Origin: Pyrenopolyporus hunteri | Lineage: Eukaryota; Ascomycota; Sordariomycetes; Xylariales; Hypoxylaceae | DNA length: 64,000 nucleotides | Assembly: GCA_902806595.1 (NCBI GenBank) | Contig: CADCXC010000003.1 | Location: 2,790,001-2,854,000, forward strand | Direction: 5' to 3' | Part shown: positions 24,698-36,600 of the stretch, in pieces | Layout of the letters: each line of letters starts with the position of its first letter | Position numbering within the stretch: position 1 is the stretch's first letter | Program-made: the position numbers and the translations under genes | Notes under the pieces: generated by a model | Told to the model about the DNA's origin: nothing | Database searches by the model: none | Seen by the model: the letters and a program-made list of their open reading frames with translations, nothing else

Positions 24698-26612
24698 AGC
24701 CAGATCCAGGTTGGCTGCGGCGGCAGAGGATAATGGAATATAAGAGAGCACGCACTCCTCATCTCGGTCCCTAGGCGTCCCTTAATGATGGAAACGCCTT
24801 ACGATGGTTTCATTTTAAAAGACCTTGGGGAGGGGTTGTGCCCGAGCTGCGTGTATATGAATGAATAGGAGATGAGATGCAGCGAATCTTTTCTCATACA
24901 ATGAGGTCCGGTTTTGGCAGGGCAGAACCGGATTGGACATCTCGGAGTGCGGTCTGCAAAGAGGAGCAAGGAGGAGTCTTTTTTTTTCGCGATCTGATGT
25001 CTGCACTCTACGTTCCCAGTTTTATTATCTTGGCGGTCCCAAGCTACCTAGCTTAGAACAAATGAAGATGCGAGCTTGCGTCACCGCAGTTCTGATCCTC
25101 AAAGCAAGCATTGGACGCCCTCATGGCTTTGGCATGATAGATGATATGCTCGATGCCTGCCACTTGTGACCTACCCAACCCTGAATCGTGTTCGTTCGGG
25201 TGCTAGGGTCGTTACTTGATCTCGCACGGTCCCCTGACGGTAAGGTCAATTAGGTACCTAGATTAGCTTTATTCCGCCAATTAAGACGACATCAGTTCTC
25301 TCTTAAGATTTGGTCACACGTCCCCCGTAACTAAATTAGTCTTGTACAGGCAAACAATACAACAATGCTCGATACGAGGAATTATCTCGATAAAAGGTTG
25401 ACGACTTTAGGCCTAAGTCAACAAGAGTGTCCTCTTATAAGCTAACTTAAGAGATTTCGAAAAACCCATTAGTAGCCTCCTGTCAGCCTCAAAAGGCCCC
25501 CTCTATTAGCATCACCTATTTACTTGCGAACTAGTTATAAGGCCGGGCGTAAAACCCCTTCAGTAGTGTAGTCGCTTCTTCTTGTAATCTTCCCACGGAA
25601 GTCTCATTACTATTACTGCCGTTGATCTAGAGCTAAAATTGCTACCAAGCCGGGCAACAAACACCACTATATTTTCAGCTTACCCTTTCGGAACCCGTAA
25701 ATACCCTATAGCCTTACAAAGCCATTCTAAGACCGTTACAATATTAGGTCGACGATCATCCCTACAGTCGCTGCGTTTCGCTGCCGAAACATATAATATT
25801 CTAAACCCGTTCAGTATCCCAGAACAGTTATGGTGGCCCGCGGAGACGATGCTACCCCCCTATAAGGGCTCTGGTAGTACAACTGAAGAGCGCATCAAAT
25901 AGGTCCGAAAGGCTTACAAGATAATTCCCGACCTATTTTACTCTTTTGAAGTACTCTCGGCGATTCAACTAGGCGCTGCGGTGGCGATGACCGCGATGAT
26001 CGGTCCTCCTACGGGCTTTATCTCGGCTTATTGCGCCGCTTGCGAATGTGACCTCCGACGGAAAGATCCTACGAGAAAAAGTAAGGAAGAGGCAGCGAAT
26101 ACCTTTATTGGAGCTGTCGGTAGCAATTGCGAGACTGGGAAGACACATATTGGGAATCTATAGGTCAATGGCCACGGACGCTCCGAGTCAAGGATTTATC
26201 AAGGACATAGTAAGAATGTCTACCGGTAGTTATCATGGACAGCAATTAGTTGTGTTGTTAGAACATATAGAGGGTTTTTTTTGTAGTTCTATTATAATAT
26301 TCGTTCTATCTTTCTTCATGCTACTTCTCAATTCCCTCGCTCAATCCACCTCTGAAGCCACAACGCTTACAAGTACCAGCCTTGTATAATGCTTGAACAT
26401 AGCTAGGTATATAATGGAGCAACATATAGCGTAAAAGTCGTTATATTAGAGTCGTGTATGTTTCATGCTCAATCATTCAAAGTCTCAATTCTTATTCGTC
26501 TCCCTCCTCCTCGATTCCCTTCTTTGGTAATAGCGAGGACTTTCTCTCCTCACCGTAGAGTCTCTCCCAATGTCGAGAGGGGAGAAGTATGTGTGGGCGT
26601 AAGCGTCCAAAG
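24698..26612. other. spacer with a possible gene relic
   Basis: These are the 3' flanks of CCR4 and of the convergent zinc-finger gene. The stretch 25639-26163 holds two adjacent open segments in the same frame interrupted by one stop; it is described separately. The remainder shows nothing recognisable. Confidence 0.45.
25639..26163 (+). pseudogene. possible degraded gene, family unknown
   Basis: Two open segments in the same frame (25639-25902 and 25903-26163) are separated only by a TAG at 25900-25902. Together they give about 175 codons with mixed composition, including a hydrophobic stretch (LSAIQLGAAVAMTAMIG) and a short Cys motif (YCAACECDLRRKD). No upstream ATG with a fungal context is obvious, and no splice pair removes the stop convincingly. 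It may be a decayed gene or chance open sequence. I do not recognise a family. Confidence 0.22.
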
Positions 26613-27530
26613 TTAAAAGTATATGTATAGGTCCATATCCCGGACGTCAATGTACCCGTTAAAATTCTCGGCGAGCTCGTCTTGGTCCTCGGCTTGCGGG
26701 AAGGCGTCTTCGTCGAACTCCACGGAGCTATAGCCACCCGTCTGTCGCGGGGCTGCTCGACGTGGCGGTGTTGTCGATTTCGATGCTGTTTCTCGCTCGA
26801 CCGAGATTGTAGACACCCACGAGGAACTGGATCCGGACTGGGATAGAGGGCTCCCAAACCCGGGCTGCTGCTGCTGCTCCTCGTGCTGCTTGAAGCAGTG
26901 GTCAACCCAGCGCTCAGCACGGGCGCGGATGTCGTCAGGCCGAGCCACCACGTAGGCTTGGCTAAGGGATAGCTTCGATTCGCACTCCCCGTTGTCGAAG
27001 TGCTCGATCATATTATCTGCCGTTTCGAAGAACTGCGTGCAACGGTGTGCCGCCAAGCAGGGCAGTCCACGACCGTGTCCCCGCTGGTGCTTCAGGAGCT
27101 GGCGCTTTGTTCCGTACGCGGCGGTACATAGGGGACAGCGGTAGCGTAGGAACTGCTCTCCGCGTTTCGGACGTGCTGATGGCGGAACGTGGTTGTAGTG
27201 GGAGACGAGGTGGTTCTCAAGGCTGGCCTTGCTTTGGAAGATACGGTCGCATTGGCAGCAATGAGTGTTTACGGCGTCCATGTCGGGGTAGCTGTGCCAA
27301 CATTTGCTACAGACGTAGGCCGCCTGGGAGTTGTTGGTTGGGTCATTGTGGTCCTGGTTTGTGTGCGTACGGCAGGATAGGTGGTGGCGATGGTCACGAA
27401 GTGCCGCGCCGTCTTTGAAGGTCTTGTTGCAACGAGTGCAACGGGGATGGAGGAGTCTGGTGTGGCTCCTCCAGGCAGTCCTGCTGCGTAGAGTGATCCC
27501 ACACAAATTGCATCTATATTTGCTCCTCAT
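26613..27530 (-). CDS. C2H2-type zinc-finger protein
   Basis: Single-exon frame of 305 residues. The first 190 carry a series of zinc-finger-like units: CNLCGITLRSRTAWRSHTRLLH, then CTRCNKTFKDGAALRDHRHH, a CSKCW...CCQCDRIFQSKASLENHLVSH stretch, and CPLCTAAYGTKRQLLKHQRGH. A last degenerate unit follows (CLAAHRCTQFFETADNMIEHF). Several fingers share or overlap ligands. The remainder is a Ser/Gln-rich tail with an acidic end. Such proteins usually bind nucleic acid in the nucleus, but no target can be inferred. Fungal genomes hold many rapidly evolving proteins of this layout with uncharacterised roles. It is convergent with CCR4. Confidence 0.72.
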   Translation of the reverse strand: MRSKYRCNLCGITLRSRTAWRSHTRLLHPRCTRCNKTFKDGAALRDHRHHLSCRTHTNQDHNDPTNNSQAAYVCSKCWHSYPDMDAVNTHCCQCDRIFQSKASLENHLVSHYNHVPPSARPKRGEQFLRYRCPLCTAAYGTKRQLLKHQRGHGRGLPCLAAHRCTQFFETADNMIEHFDNGECESKLSLSQAYVVARPDDIRARAERWVDHCFKQHEEQQQQPGFGSPLSQSGSSSSWVSTISVERETASKSTTPPRRAAPRQTGGYSSVEFDEDAFPQAEDQDELAENFNGYIDVRDMDLYIYF

Positions 27531-28729
27531 GGCCGCCGTTTGTGGGTAGGGGTCTGTGTGTGTGGTAAGGGCGAAAGATAGAGGTGTAGGCTCAACAGCT
27601 TCTGGGAGCGCACGTAATTATGAGTGTATCGAAATTTTTTGAAAATGACTGTTGGGATACCGAGGATTTGATGGGTGAAGGTTGCCTGTTGGCCTAGGTT
27701 GTGTCTCTCTTAGGTGTAGGGGAAACGAAGGGGAATGCGTAGCTCTCTCGATCGTACCTAAGTACCCAGAAGGGAGAAATGAAAAAGATTGGAGTGTCAG
27801 TAAATCGGGAAACTAAAGGAAGTACATGAGCTGCGTGGGGTGTTTGTTTGCCCTGCTTGCATCGACACCTAATCAAGGTAGCGAACTTGGTGACTGGAGG
27901 TTTACACGTGTATCTGATCAGGTGTAGGGAACTCACTCCCTATGACTTCCACCCTAGGTACCTGAGGTAGACGCCTTAAGGTACCCGAGCAGGAGTTGCT
28001 AAGGCGACAAAGCAGATACTTTTAATCGTCCGTACGTAAATCTGAGCTCCAGAAATTTAACCCCTATTCTTTATGTGAGTACCTAACTATTGGCTCAGCA
28101 ATGCCTTAAGACACCCATCTAGGAAGTAGTCAGAAGGTAAGTTCATCGACGTATTGAAACTTGAGACGTACAAGTTAGATTATTCTGTAACTCTTTTTAT
28201 TCGATAGACAACATACCACAAACAGGAAAACATCCAGCCAGCCATAACTATCCCCTCACTCCCTTACCTGGAAGCCTTGTGGGATTATTTCCTACTCGTT
28301 CATAAAACTAAAATGACATAGGAAACCGCATTGTTGATGGAAAGCCATACGCTCAAAGGAGCCATAAATAGAAATAACTGGCCCTATAAGCATAGCAGAT
28401 TCATCTCGCAATGACTCTTTTATAAGGCACCATAAGGAGATGCTTGGGGGTAAGGAGCTTATTTATAACATAGGGAGGACACCATGGAGATATTTATGCC
28501 ACATTTATAACGCACATTCCTTAAACTATGATATTTCTTCCGTATTATATATAACGTGACCAGACCTGAAGGAAAGACAATAGAGAGCCGTGACTGGTTT
28601 CTATGGCCATAAGAATACTAGACGATCATAAGAATACTCCGCATCCAACCCCTTTAATTCTGGACTTAGCCATTCCTGTCTTACTGAACCATCGCCTAAA
28701 CTCCATGTAACTCATAACTACTAGACAAA
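27531..28729. other. spacer, no gene seen
   Basis: This is the promoter side of the minus-strand zinc-finger gene and the 3' flank of the small secreted protein gene. It is AT-rich around 28.1-28.6 kb. No domain, splice pair or RNA gene is apparent. Confidence 0.5.
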
Positions 28730-29234
28730 TTATTCTGAACCGGAGGGCGCATCGACCCCAATAGGGACCCCTGTAGGCTCAAGCTTGTTGACTTGGTAGG
28801 CGACCCATGCGGTGGTATGGTCGTTGCAGACAATGGGGCTTGCAGATCCCTTTGAAGTGCTCTTGATGAGGGTCCCTTCGTCTCGACAAGTTGGGTCATT
28901 GTGTGCGCGGACTAGAATAGGTTAGAATCAGGCAAATTCAACATCTCCAGCATCACGATGCAATGTTGGTATTATCTGTGAGCGCAAAAAGAAACAACTT
29001 ACAGGCCCACCCATCATTGATATGTATGTAGATCGAGCTAAACTGCAGGGGATAATGCTGACAGGCGCCAACCATCGACTCGGTAAATGTGCCGACTCCT
29101 TGATTTTCGGCCAGACAGCCTGGTTGATTGAACGTTCTGAGGTCGCCAACGTAAGGGTCCTTTCGAGGGACAGCCGCGCCCTCGGTAGCAGCGCCGAGGG
29201 CGACAAGCCCAACGAGGAGAGATACGAACTTCAT
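28730..29234 (-). CDS. small secreted protein with four cysteines (effector-like)
   Basis: A 137-residue protein from two exons: 29234-29003 and 28911-28730. The 91-bp intron (28912-29002, GTAAGT...TTCTAG) is phase 1 and joins INDGWA to FRAHNDPTC. Without splicing the first frame would run into a stop and lose two of the four cysteines. The N-terminus is a clear signal peptide (MKFVSLLVGLVALGAATEGA), probably cleaved near residue 20. The mature part of about 117 residues has four cysteines (GCLAE, ACQHY, TCRDE, VCNDH), enough for two disulfides. No known domain is recognised. Size, secretion and cysteine content fit apoplastic small secreted proteins, some of which act as effectors; no function is claimed. 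Confidence 0.72.
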
Positions 29235-30907
29235 TCCGAGAAAATTTGATCGGGATGAATTCGATTCTTTTCCTGTTATCAGAGAAGGGAAGCAGAAAAA
29301 GAACGAAAGTCTTGGGGATCAGCCGCGTAAACGGCGATTGGCTTAAATAGAAAGAGTGCTTAGGCCATGAAGTTTCAAATGGTCGAGAGCTCCCAATCCC
29401 GTCGATGGCTCGAAGTTAAATACTTGGGGGATTTTTGCCTTCGCGGGCAGAACCGGGAAGGGGGGTAGACTGGACCCAGGAGGGCGGCGAGCTCAGTTGG
29501 AACGGCGCGATGCTAACTCTGCTACAGTATACGGATAACACGGACGGGGATGTAAAAAGGCTAGGCGTGCTGGATCGCAAGTCTCATGATGCCGTCATTT
29601 TTGAGTAGAGAGTTGGACAAGATAGGTAGATACCAAGGCCTAGTAGTTCTCAATAAGGTTCTTAGCTACATCAACGGAACGAGTAAAGGGTAGCTTTCCC
29701 CAGACCAAGCTTCTCTGGGCCACCGTCGTAGCTAAGGAGTTCGAGACTTCACTATGCGGGTTGCCTGACATATGAAGGAAGTAGATACCGGGTATAGGAG
29801 ATAACCGCAATCCTGTTATTGCTCTAGAGGGAAACCTCAGCTATGTTGACTCAGTGGTAGAGGGGGCTAGGATAGAGCATACTCGCTTGCTATACTATGG
29901 ATATCCATGTTACGGGAATAAGAGAGGGTAGAAATTTATTATGGAGTTAGAGGCGTCTGAATCAGTCTCTCGGATCCCCCCAAAACGGGATCTATGGATC
30001 TGGGAACCGATTTAGTAGAGGGATAGGTATAGATGTCTGGAGAAAGGCTAGCTCATAGCGGGCCTGTTAGATGTGACTGTGGGCTGATTCATGACTAGGT
30101 AGGTAGATAGGATAAAAGCAAGCGACCCGAAATCTCAAGAGCTTAGGTAGCCAAACATCTAGAATATTTAACGTGTAGTGACGAACGTGTATTGGCTATC
30201 TCTTGCCTTGCTGTAGCCCACAGCTACTCACCCAAATAAATACCTACCTTACCGAGCTAGATATGATTGCTCTGGTTGAGGTAGAAAGTCGGAATAGACA
30301 AGACGTCGGTGACTTTCAATGATGTAGCTCTTAGAGGCGGAAGCACGCACCTTGAATGGGTTTATTTATACACAGCTATCAGTATATAGGAATATATATG
30401 CATATATCACATACATTCACGTACAAGGCGTGTACACTGACTGAGAAATTCACATGGCGAGTGATTACCCAACAATTTATGTAAGTACCTAGGTACTTAT
30501 GTAATCCAAGCATCAAGGCAGTGACGTCACCCAATCATTTCCGCTCGGGCGGTTTCCTGCTCCTAGCGCGTTCTTTCCGCCTAATTAATGTACTATTAAC
30601 AGACGCGCCGTACAAGAAAACCGATTAATTCGTGACAGCAACCCGTCAAGATTCTCCCATCAACATCATTGTCACCTCGTCACCGGCGTTCAATTACTAC
30701 CCTAATAGCTCCCACCTCATAACCAACCAACTAACTACTATCCATTCCTTTTATGCTCATTCTGTATTTCTTGGCGTGTAGAAGCAGTAATTCTTATTCA
30801 ACATTCCTTCAGAGCACTACAGTTTCTAGTATGCCGAATTTCGACGATTCAACCTCCTCATTCACTCGTCTCAGCCGTACCTCCGCCCACAAAGAACGAC
30901 CGCAACT
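29235..30907. other. divergent spacer between secreted protein and conserved fungal protein
   Basis: It holds promoters for the minus-strand secreted protein and the plus-strand gene at 30908. No gene is visible between them. The right 300 bp are C/T- and A-rich, as in a fungal leader. Confidence 0.5.
29337..29349 (-). promoter_or_regulatory. TATA-like and CCAAT-like elements upstream of small secreted protein
   Basis: On the minus strand a TATTTAA (29349-29343) is followed directly by GCCAAT (29342-29337), about 105-115 bp upstream of the ATG. The position suits a TATA box; the adjacent CCAAT could be chance. Confidence 0.3.
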
Positions 30908-31780
30908 ATGCCTACTGGGTTAGACGCATCTCGCTGGGCATCGCACACTAATACTCCCCCCAAGCCCGACCCTTACCGAATCAACCGACGCCGACCTCGT
31001 CGCTCTCAACCCGCACGATTACCCACTCCCATACCAACGCCGATATCGACGCCCTCAGCTGGTTCAGTCAACCAATCCGAACCCATTCCTACCCATGATG
31101 GCTCCACTACCGACAGCGGATTTGAACCCGAGCAGGAGTTCTTCCGGTTTCTGAAGATCGTTACTCGACTCAATTGGAAGATGCCGTTCCTTAAGCAGGG
31201 ATATCACTTCGCTATCGAGAGTGACGACAGGCAGAAACGTGATGCGGAAATCCAATTCAAGCTGGATTTCCATGAGTTCTACATGCTCATTGAACGAGCC
31301 CTAGTGCGTCTGATGGCCATCTTCGGCATCGAGGTAACAGGCAACGGCATTACGATAAACGGCGATCTCCTGGTAAGCAATGGCTCGGATGGCAGCGATA
31401 CCCAGGACGTCGACCAGCGACCCCGTAAACACTCATACCACGCAAATGTCCTGGCCGCACTCGAAAATCCCCGGAACCCCCTCAACAGCGTATTCGGAGC
31501 GCCCGAAGTCCGACAACAGTTGCTGCGGGCCAAGGACCTCCGCAACCGTTGGAAAAACATCGACGAGGCCGACCCTAAGATGTTCAGTCCCGCGCCGCTG
31601 TCGTCTTATAACCTCGAGCTGATATTGCAGACCATCTTCACAGCTATCGAACAGGCTCACATCCTAGCCGTCCAATACATCGAGGAGAATAGGGGTAAGC
31701 CCATGAATATCTCCGACGAACCTACCGAAGGGAAGGATTGGGAGTTTATGGTCGATGCGATGGATTGGCAAGCCGTGTGA
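30908..31780 (+). CDS. conserved fungal protein of unknown function
   Basis: Single-exon frame of 290 residues with strong coding character. The first 75 residues are Pro/Arg/Thr-rich and probably disordered (PTPIPTPISTPS). A mostly helical region begins at about residue 77 (EFFRFLKIVTRLNWKMPF), followed by FKLDFHEFYMLIERALVRLMAIFGI. A further helical region is at 185-290 (LENPRNPLNSVFG, LRNRWKNIDEADPKMF, LELILQTIFTAIEQAHILAVQYI). I believe similar proteins occur widely in filamentous ascomycetes as hypothetical proteins, but I know no function. There is no signal peptide or membrane segment. The ATG at 30908 is the first in frame. Confidence 0.75.
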   Translation: MPTGLDASRWASHTNTPPKPDPYRINRRRPRRSQPARLPTPIPTPISTPSAGSVNQSEPIPTHDGSTTDSGFEPEQEFFRFLKIVTRLNWKMPFLKQGYHFAIESDDRQKRDAEIQFKLDFHEFYMLIERALVRLMAIFGIEVTGNGITINGDLLVSNGSDGSDTQDVDQRPRKHSYHANVLAALENPRNPLNSVFGAPEVRQQLLRAKDLRNRWKNIDEADPKMFSPAPLSSYNLELILQTIFTAIEQAHILAVQYIEENRGKPMNISDEPTEGKDWEFMVDAMDWQAV

Positions 31781-32557
31781 TCGACTGCATTAGGGACGCG
31801 GGTACTTCGGTAGTCGCGTTATGAAGGGATTTGCCGAGGCATTTCTTGGAGTATCTATTTTTTCTTCACACTCACGGTTTGACTATTGTTGTTCTTCCTC
31901 CCTTTGACTCGACAAAGTGGCGTCGGCGTTTAGGTCGGTTGTATACTGTGGAAACGATACCCGGGGCGCGTAAGGATAAACCGCCCTCGAATCCAACAGG
32001 ATAGGATTCATGTATTTGGTAGTTCAGGTCTTGGTCGAGCGCCTTTGGGGCCTCCTAAAATCAACTCAAATAACCCAGCATTCTTCTATTCCCGTCCTCT
32101 TCCGCGACGAGGCCACTCGGAATCCTTGATATGTGCTTATACCTCGTCACGATGATAGTACAATATTGTTCTCGTCGTGTCGAATGGGAACACCGGCGCC
32201 TGGAACGTGACGCTCATCGTCGAATTAAACCCCGAGGGATACGCTAAAATTGACAGGGGTCAGCTTATACGTACGTATATACATAGGGCTATGGCTATGT
32301 GGCTCACATGCATAATTAAGCCAATGAAAGGCAATAATTAGTTCCAAATGCGGCCCCCGCCCCACCTCTAACGTCAGATGCTCCCTCCTTATCGCGATAA
32401 GCCGTAGGTGCTATGTAGTTCCCTCTTACCCAGGGACCTTGAGCTTCAATCCCCTTACAGACTACATAATTCCCATTTGTTCGTGGGAATCCCAACATCT
32501 CCATTTCCTACCTAGGTATTCTGTGTATTACCTGTGTATTACCTGTGTATTTCTAGG
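31781..32557. other. spacer between conserved fungal protein and RNase T2
   Basis: No gene is seen. Three tandem copies of the 11-bp unit CTGTGTATTAC end just before the RNase start (32521-32551). Confidence 0.5.
32521..32551. repeat. 11-bp direct repeat, about 2.8 copies
   Basis: The unit CTGTGTATTAC is repeated nearly three times immediately upstream of the RNase T2 ATG, so it lies in the 5' leader. Confidence 0.75.
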
Positions 32558-33604
32558 ATGGCACCCTATACCCCTTCCTTACGCTCTATATTTGCGTACG
32601 CCAGCAACGTCGTCTCGCAATTCCCGCTTGGCCTATCTAACCTACCGAACCCCCTCGACGTTCTCAGCCCGCAGACTCCCATCGATGCCGACGTCTCCGT
32701 TACACCCTATGATCCCCTAAGCGGCGCCCCATCGTGTCCCCTCGACGGACCTGTGAGCTGCCATAACACAACTGCTACCGATTCCTGCTGTTTCATCCAT
32801 CCGGGTGGGCGTCTGCTACTTACGCAATTCTGGGATTCCAAGGTCCACGTAGGTGGGAGCGAGGAGGACTGGACTTTACACGGATTATGGTTAGTTAAAT
32901 TTTTATGTCCCTCTCATATGAGAAAGCACTTTTCAATGTAATAGTTTCTAGCTAATACTTCTACCCTTTATCCTAGGCCGGATCTCTGCGATGGATCCTA
33001 CGATCAATACTGCGGGATGGCACCCAGATTCGATAATATCAGCAAGGTATTAGAACATTACGACCAATCAGGCTTAGTCGCCGACATGAATCGTTACTGG
33101 ATCGCGAACTAGTATGTCCACTACAAGCTTCTCTCCGGGGGATCAAGGGCATTTTACTGACCAAAATGGCACAGCGGTTCAAACGATCATTTATGGGCTC
33201 ACGAATACAACAAACACGCCACATGCATCAACACCCTCGCTCCTAACTGCTACGGCGAAGACTACACGCCAGGCCTTGAAGTCGTCGACTACTTCGTGCG
33301 CGCCTTCAGCTTATTCAAGACCCTGGACACTTACCGAGCTTTGTCGAACGTAGGCATCGAACCAAATTACAAAAAGACGTACTCCCTCTCCAAGATCCAG
33401 TCCACGCTCGAAGATTTCAGCGGCGGCCGAGTCATCCTCAAGTGCACGGGCAGGCATCACAACGTTCTCCACGAGGCCTGGTACGTATACTTCGTCAAGG
33501 GCAGCTTGCAGGGCGGCGACTTCGTGCCGGCGAAGGACAGCTTCAAAGGCAGCGAGAGCAACTGCGCGTCCGAGGTGAGGTATCTGCCTAAGCGCCATAG
33601 GTGA
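32558..33604 (+). CDS. ribonuclease T2
   Basis: A 298-residue enzyme from three exons: 32558-32889, 32977-33111 and 33175-33604, with introns of 87 and 63 bp. Joins recreate WTLHGLWPDLCDGSY and RYWIANYGSNDHLWAHEYNKHATC. These are the two conserved active-site segments of the RNase T2 family, with a catalytic His in each (HGLWP and the KH of HEYNKHATC). The enzyme cleaves single-stranded RNA through 2',3'-cyclic phosphates, in secreted or vacuolar compartments. Cysteines typical of the fungal enzymes are present (SCPLDGPVSC, DSCCFIHPGG, the C-terminal SNC). Two oddities: the residue after the second catalytic His is Ala where the family usually has Gly, and the N-terminus is only weakly hydrophobic for a signal peptide. 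A GT at the final codons could allow further splicing, but the end KYLPK-like is typical. Confidence 0.9.
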
Positions 33605-36600
33605 GATATGAGGAGAGCGATATACAAATACAGATTGTTTGAATATCTACCTAGAGTTATAGCATTGTCTGGTTTGGCGTTCACAGATTTGGGTATGCAT
33701 ACATATTTCAGCGATCACATATTGTCGATGTAGATGCGGACATTCCGCCAGCATATACCTTTAACAAATTAGCATATGATTATATTAATATCTACCAAAT
33801 ACAAATCATTCTCGCTAAGGGTAATGAGCGCCCACTCCCGAAAGGAGTCGTTGTGGGCCCAGTCTCGAGTGGATGTAAGCGATTCTAAGCATGCTTTGAC
33901 ATTGATAGACTCATGTGAGCCCGGCCCAACCTAAAGTATGACCACGCGTTTTCCAATTTCGTACTAATGCCAGGCAGTAGATCGGCCCAGAATAACCTAG
34001 GTAAGTATTAGGAAGCCCCTTTAAGTTGGCCTGAAGTAGTCCGACTTGATGGCTTCGAACGCTATTCAACTAAAATTTTAGTTTAGGGTCTTGGAGGGAG
34101 TACGCGTGGACAATTTCACGAGCTACAGTATATCATCTCTGTCAAAAACCGAGAGATGGGCACGAGGTTAAATTTATTATAGCTCATGAAGAGGGACGGT
34201 GTATGCCGGATAGTCGGCCCAAGTATCGCTCTTTGAAAGTTACGAATCAAGAGTCACTCATGTCCAACGCGCGTATTGATTTGGAATACCCTTGGTTTGC
34301 AATGGTTCCTGACACCTCCTAGACCAACCCATATTAATACGTTCTAACTTTAGGAGCCCCGCTTGAGGACTAGATGATAATTTTCAAATTCTACACGTAG
34401 GTGTATATCATTTTGGTTATGGGTCATAAGACGATGAAGAGACTCGCATGGCTAGTACGCGTATGGGGTTAGGTAAGGAAGACGTATGATCCAGCTAGAT
34501 TAACTATCTAGAATTTAACATCACCAACTTCGGTTTCCTATAAATTTAGAAAAGGTCTGTAGTATCTTCTCCTTTAGATACACTGGTTTAGAGTGTGGAT
34601 ATCTGTGTGGAACGTAATAGCGACTTCGGAAAAGTGGCAACTCTGGCTAACAAGTCTAACAGATGTCTTCGCCATCCGTTTTTCCTCTCTGATTTTCTAG
34701 TGCTAAATATTATGGACCCGTTTCCTACGTCCCAGGACTTCTAGTTCGTCGGTGGGTATAGACCCCTATCATATGTAACTCCGTTGTAACACAGCCATGA
34801 CCGGAAAGTCGTGACAGGTTATATACGGCACTGTAGGTAACCAATTGGAATACTATATGGTTTAGAGCCCGGCCACCAGCTCATTTCATACTACCCTTGA
34901 ATACGGCTAAACATATATCTATTTACTTATAGTTACGGGGAGACTCATTGTTGTGGGAGTAAACCTGTACCGGTATTTGATTCCCATAAGGAATTATCGC
35001 ATCGATGCGAGTTGTCGCGATAACTCGCCGAATGCGCATATGCCTTGAGCAACACTTCTCTATTCGCTCGAGTCATGTCATTTTGGTGTTTCCGAGTTCC
35101 GAGGTGGCTACCTATGTATTCGCGGCTGTTGGCGCTGTCGACATATCTACGTCATACCAAGTTGCGGCTTAATCCCCGCATCGACGAGCACGTTGAATAA
35201 AGCTTCCTGCATCGGCCTTGCGTTACCTGCCTACTTGAGCGGTATAATATCACGGAAGCGAGGAGGTATTTTCATATGTATGTATGCAAGCCACCCGCTT
35301 GCAACCCCGTGTTCTCCGTGCCTAGCCTATATACCTACCTGGTGATCTGCGGGATTGCTGTCAAGGAACCGCCTGCCTATCCGAGTAAGGATGTGGTCGA
35401 TGGATGGCCGATTTAGGGCTGCCGCGGCCGAAAGAGCGACAACCATGCTGCAGACGTATAGTAACGATGCCTCGGAAAGGCACAAGCCTATATGAGAGGT
35501 AAAGTGAAGGTAAATGCGACGACTAGTAGTTGTGAGCCCGTACTCAGTGCATTTACCAAAAAGGGATGATGGAAATATTCACTTGGATCAATGGTGTCCC
35601 TCGTTATCGCTTGGAAGCCATCACAATGACTACTAGCCTTGGAATTTACTGTAGTGCCACGAAACTATGTGTCATGGGGAAGTTAAGGTCATGCCATGCT
35701 ATAGTTTCGAATGAGTTCTAACTGTTTGTTGATAAGTCCTTGGCTCTTACGATGTTGGATGGGTTCAACCGGATATCCAATCATAGTGTAAAGGGACTCA
35801 ATATACTCGAACAAGGGAGTAGTCTCTTGCGTGAATAAGGCGGTGAGTTCGGTATGTATATATGTACGTCTACTTACTATGTACCTACTTACTTACACTA
35901 CATACGGCAAGCCACCGTTATTATAGCGACCGGGAAAATGGAGATTAGAAGAGGGGCTCTTTAGGATACCTACCGCTGAACTGCCCTGACCCGGACAAGA
36001 GGGTAAGACTAACACGACAGACAGCGTGTGTTTATGTCTCAGTTGAGTTTAACTTCCGTGAGATCGACTGCTACGCATGTATACTACCGATGACTAACTC
36101 GAGCAACTGTACGTTATATTTCTCAAAACAGCTTTCATTCTCGGCAGAGCGACTTACAGCCGCTCAAATGCCGACAGGGCCGGCCGAATCGATATTAGCT
36201 TCCTTGGACCCCTGGCATCCTGGGCATCTTGCCACTAGCCCTTTATGAGATGGTGGTGTGGGCCCGCGATGTTTTACTGATCGACTGTTTGCTGGCGTGA
36301 AACATCCATGGATCTCTCTGGTCGAAGCTGTGGTGAGATTGGTTGGCTACATTCCGTCATCGTCTTTCCGCATTTGAAAATTGACTAATAGCGAAGTCTC
36401 TGGGTAAGAAATCGCGTGCTTTTCTTTTATGGCAGCACAGCAACGGTAGTTGACGGACGTGGACTTCTAAACAACCTTCTTATGGCGGCGGGTATTGTGT
36501 GTGTATCCATGTTGTGTCTAGGTGTAATATACTTAATAGAATATGTAGAACCGCCCGCCCCCACCAGCAGCAGCAGCAGGAGTGAAAAGAAGGATCTAGT

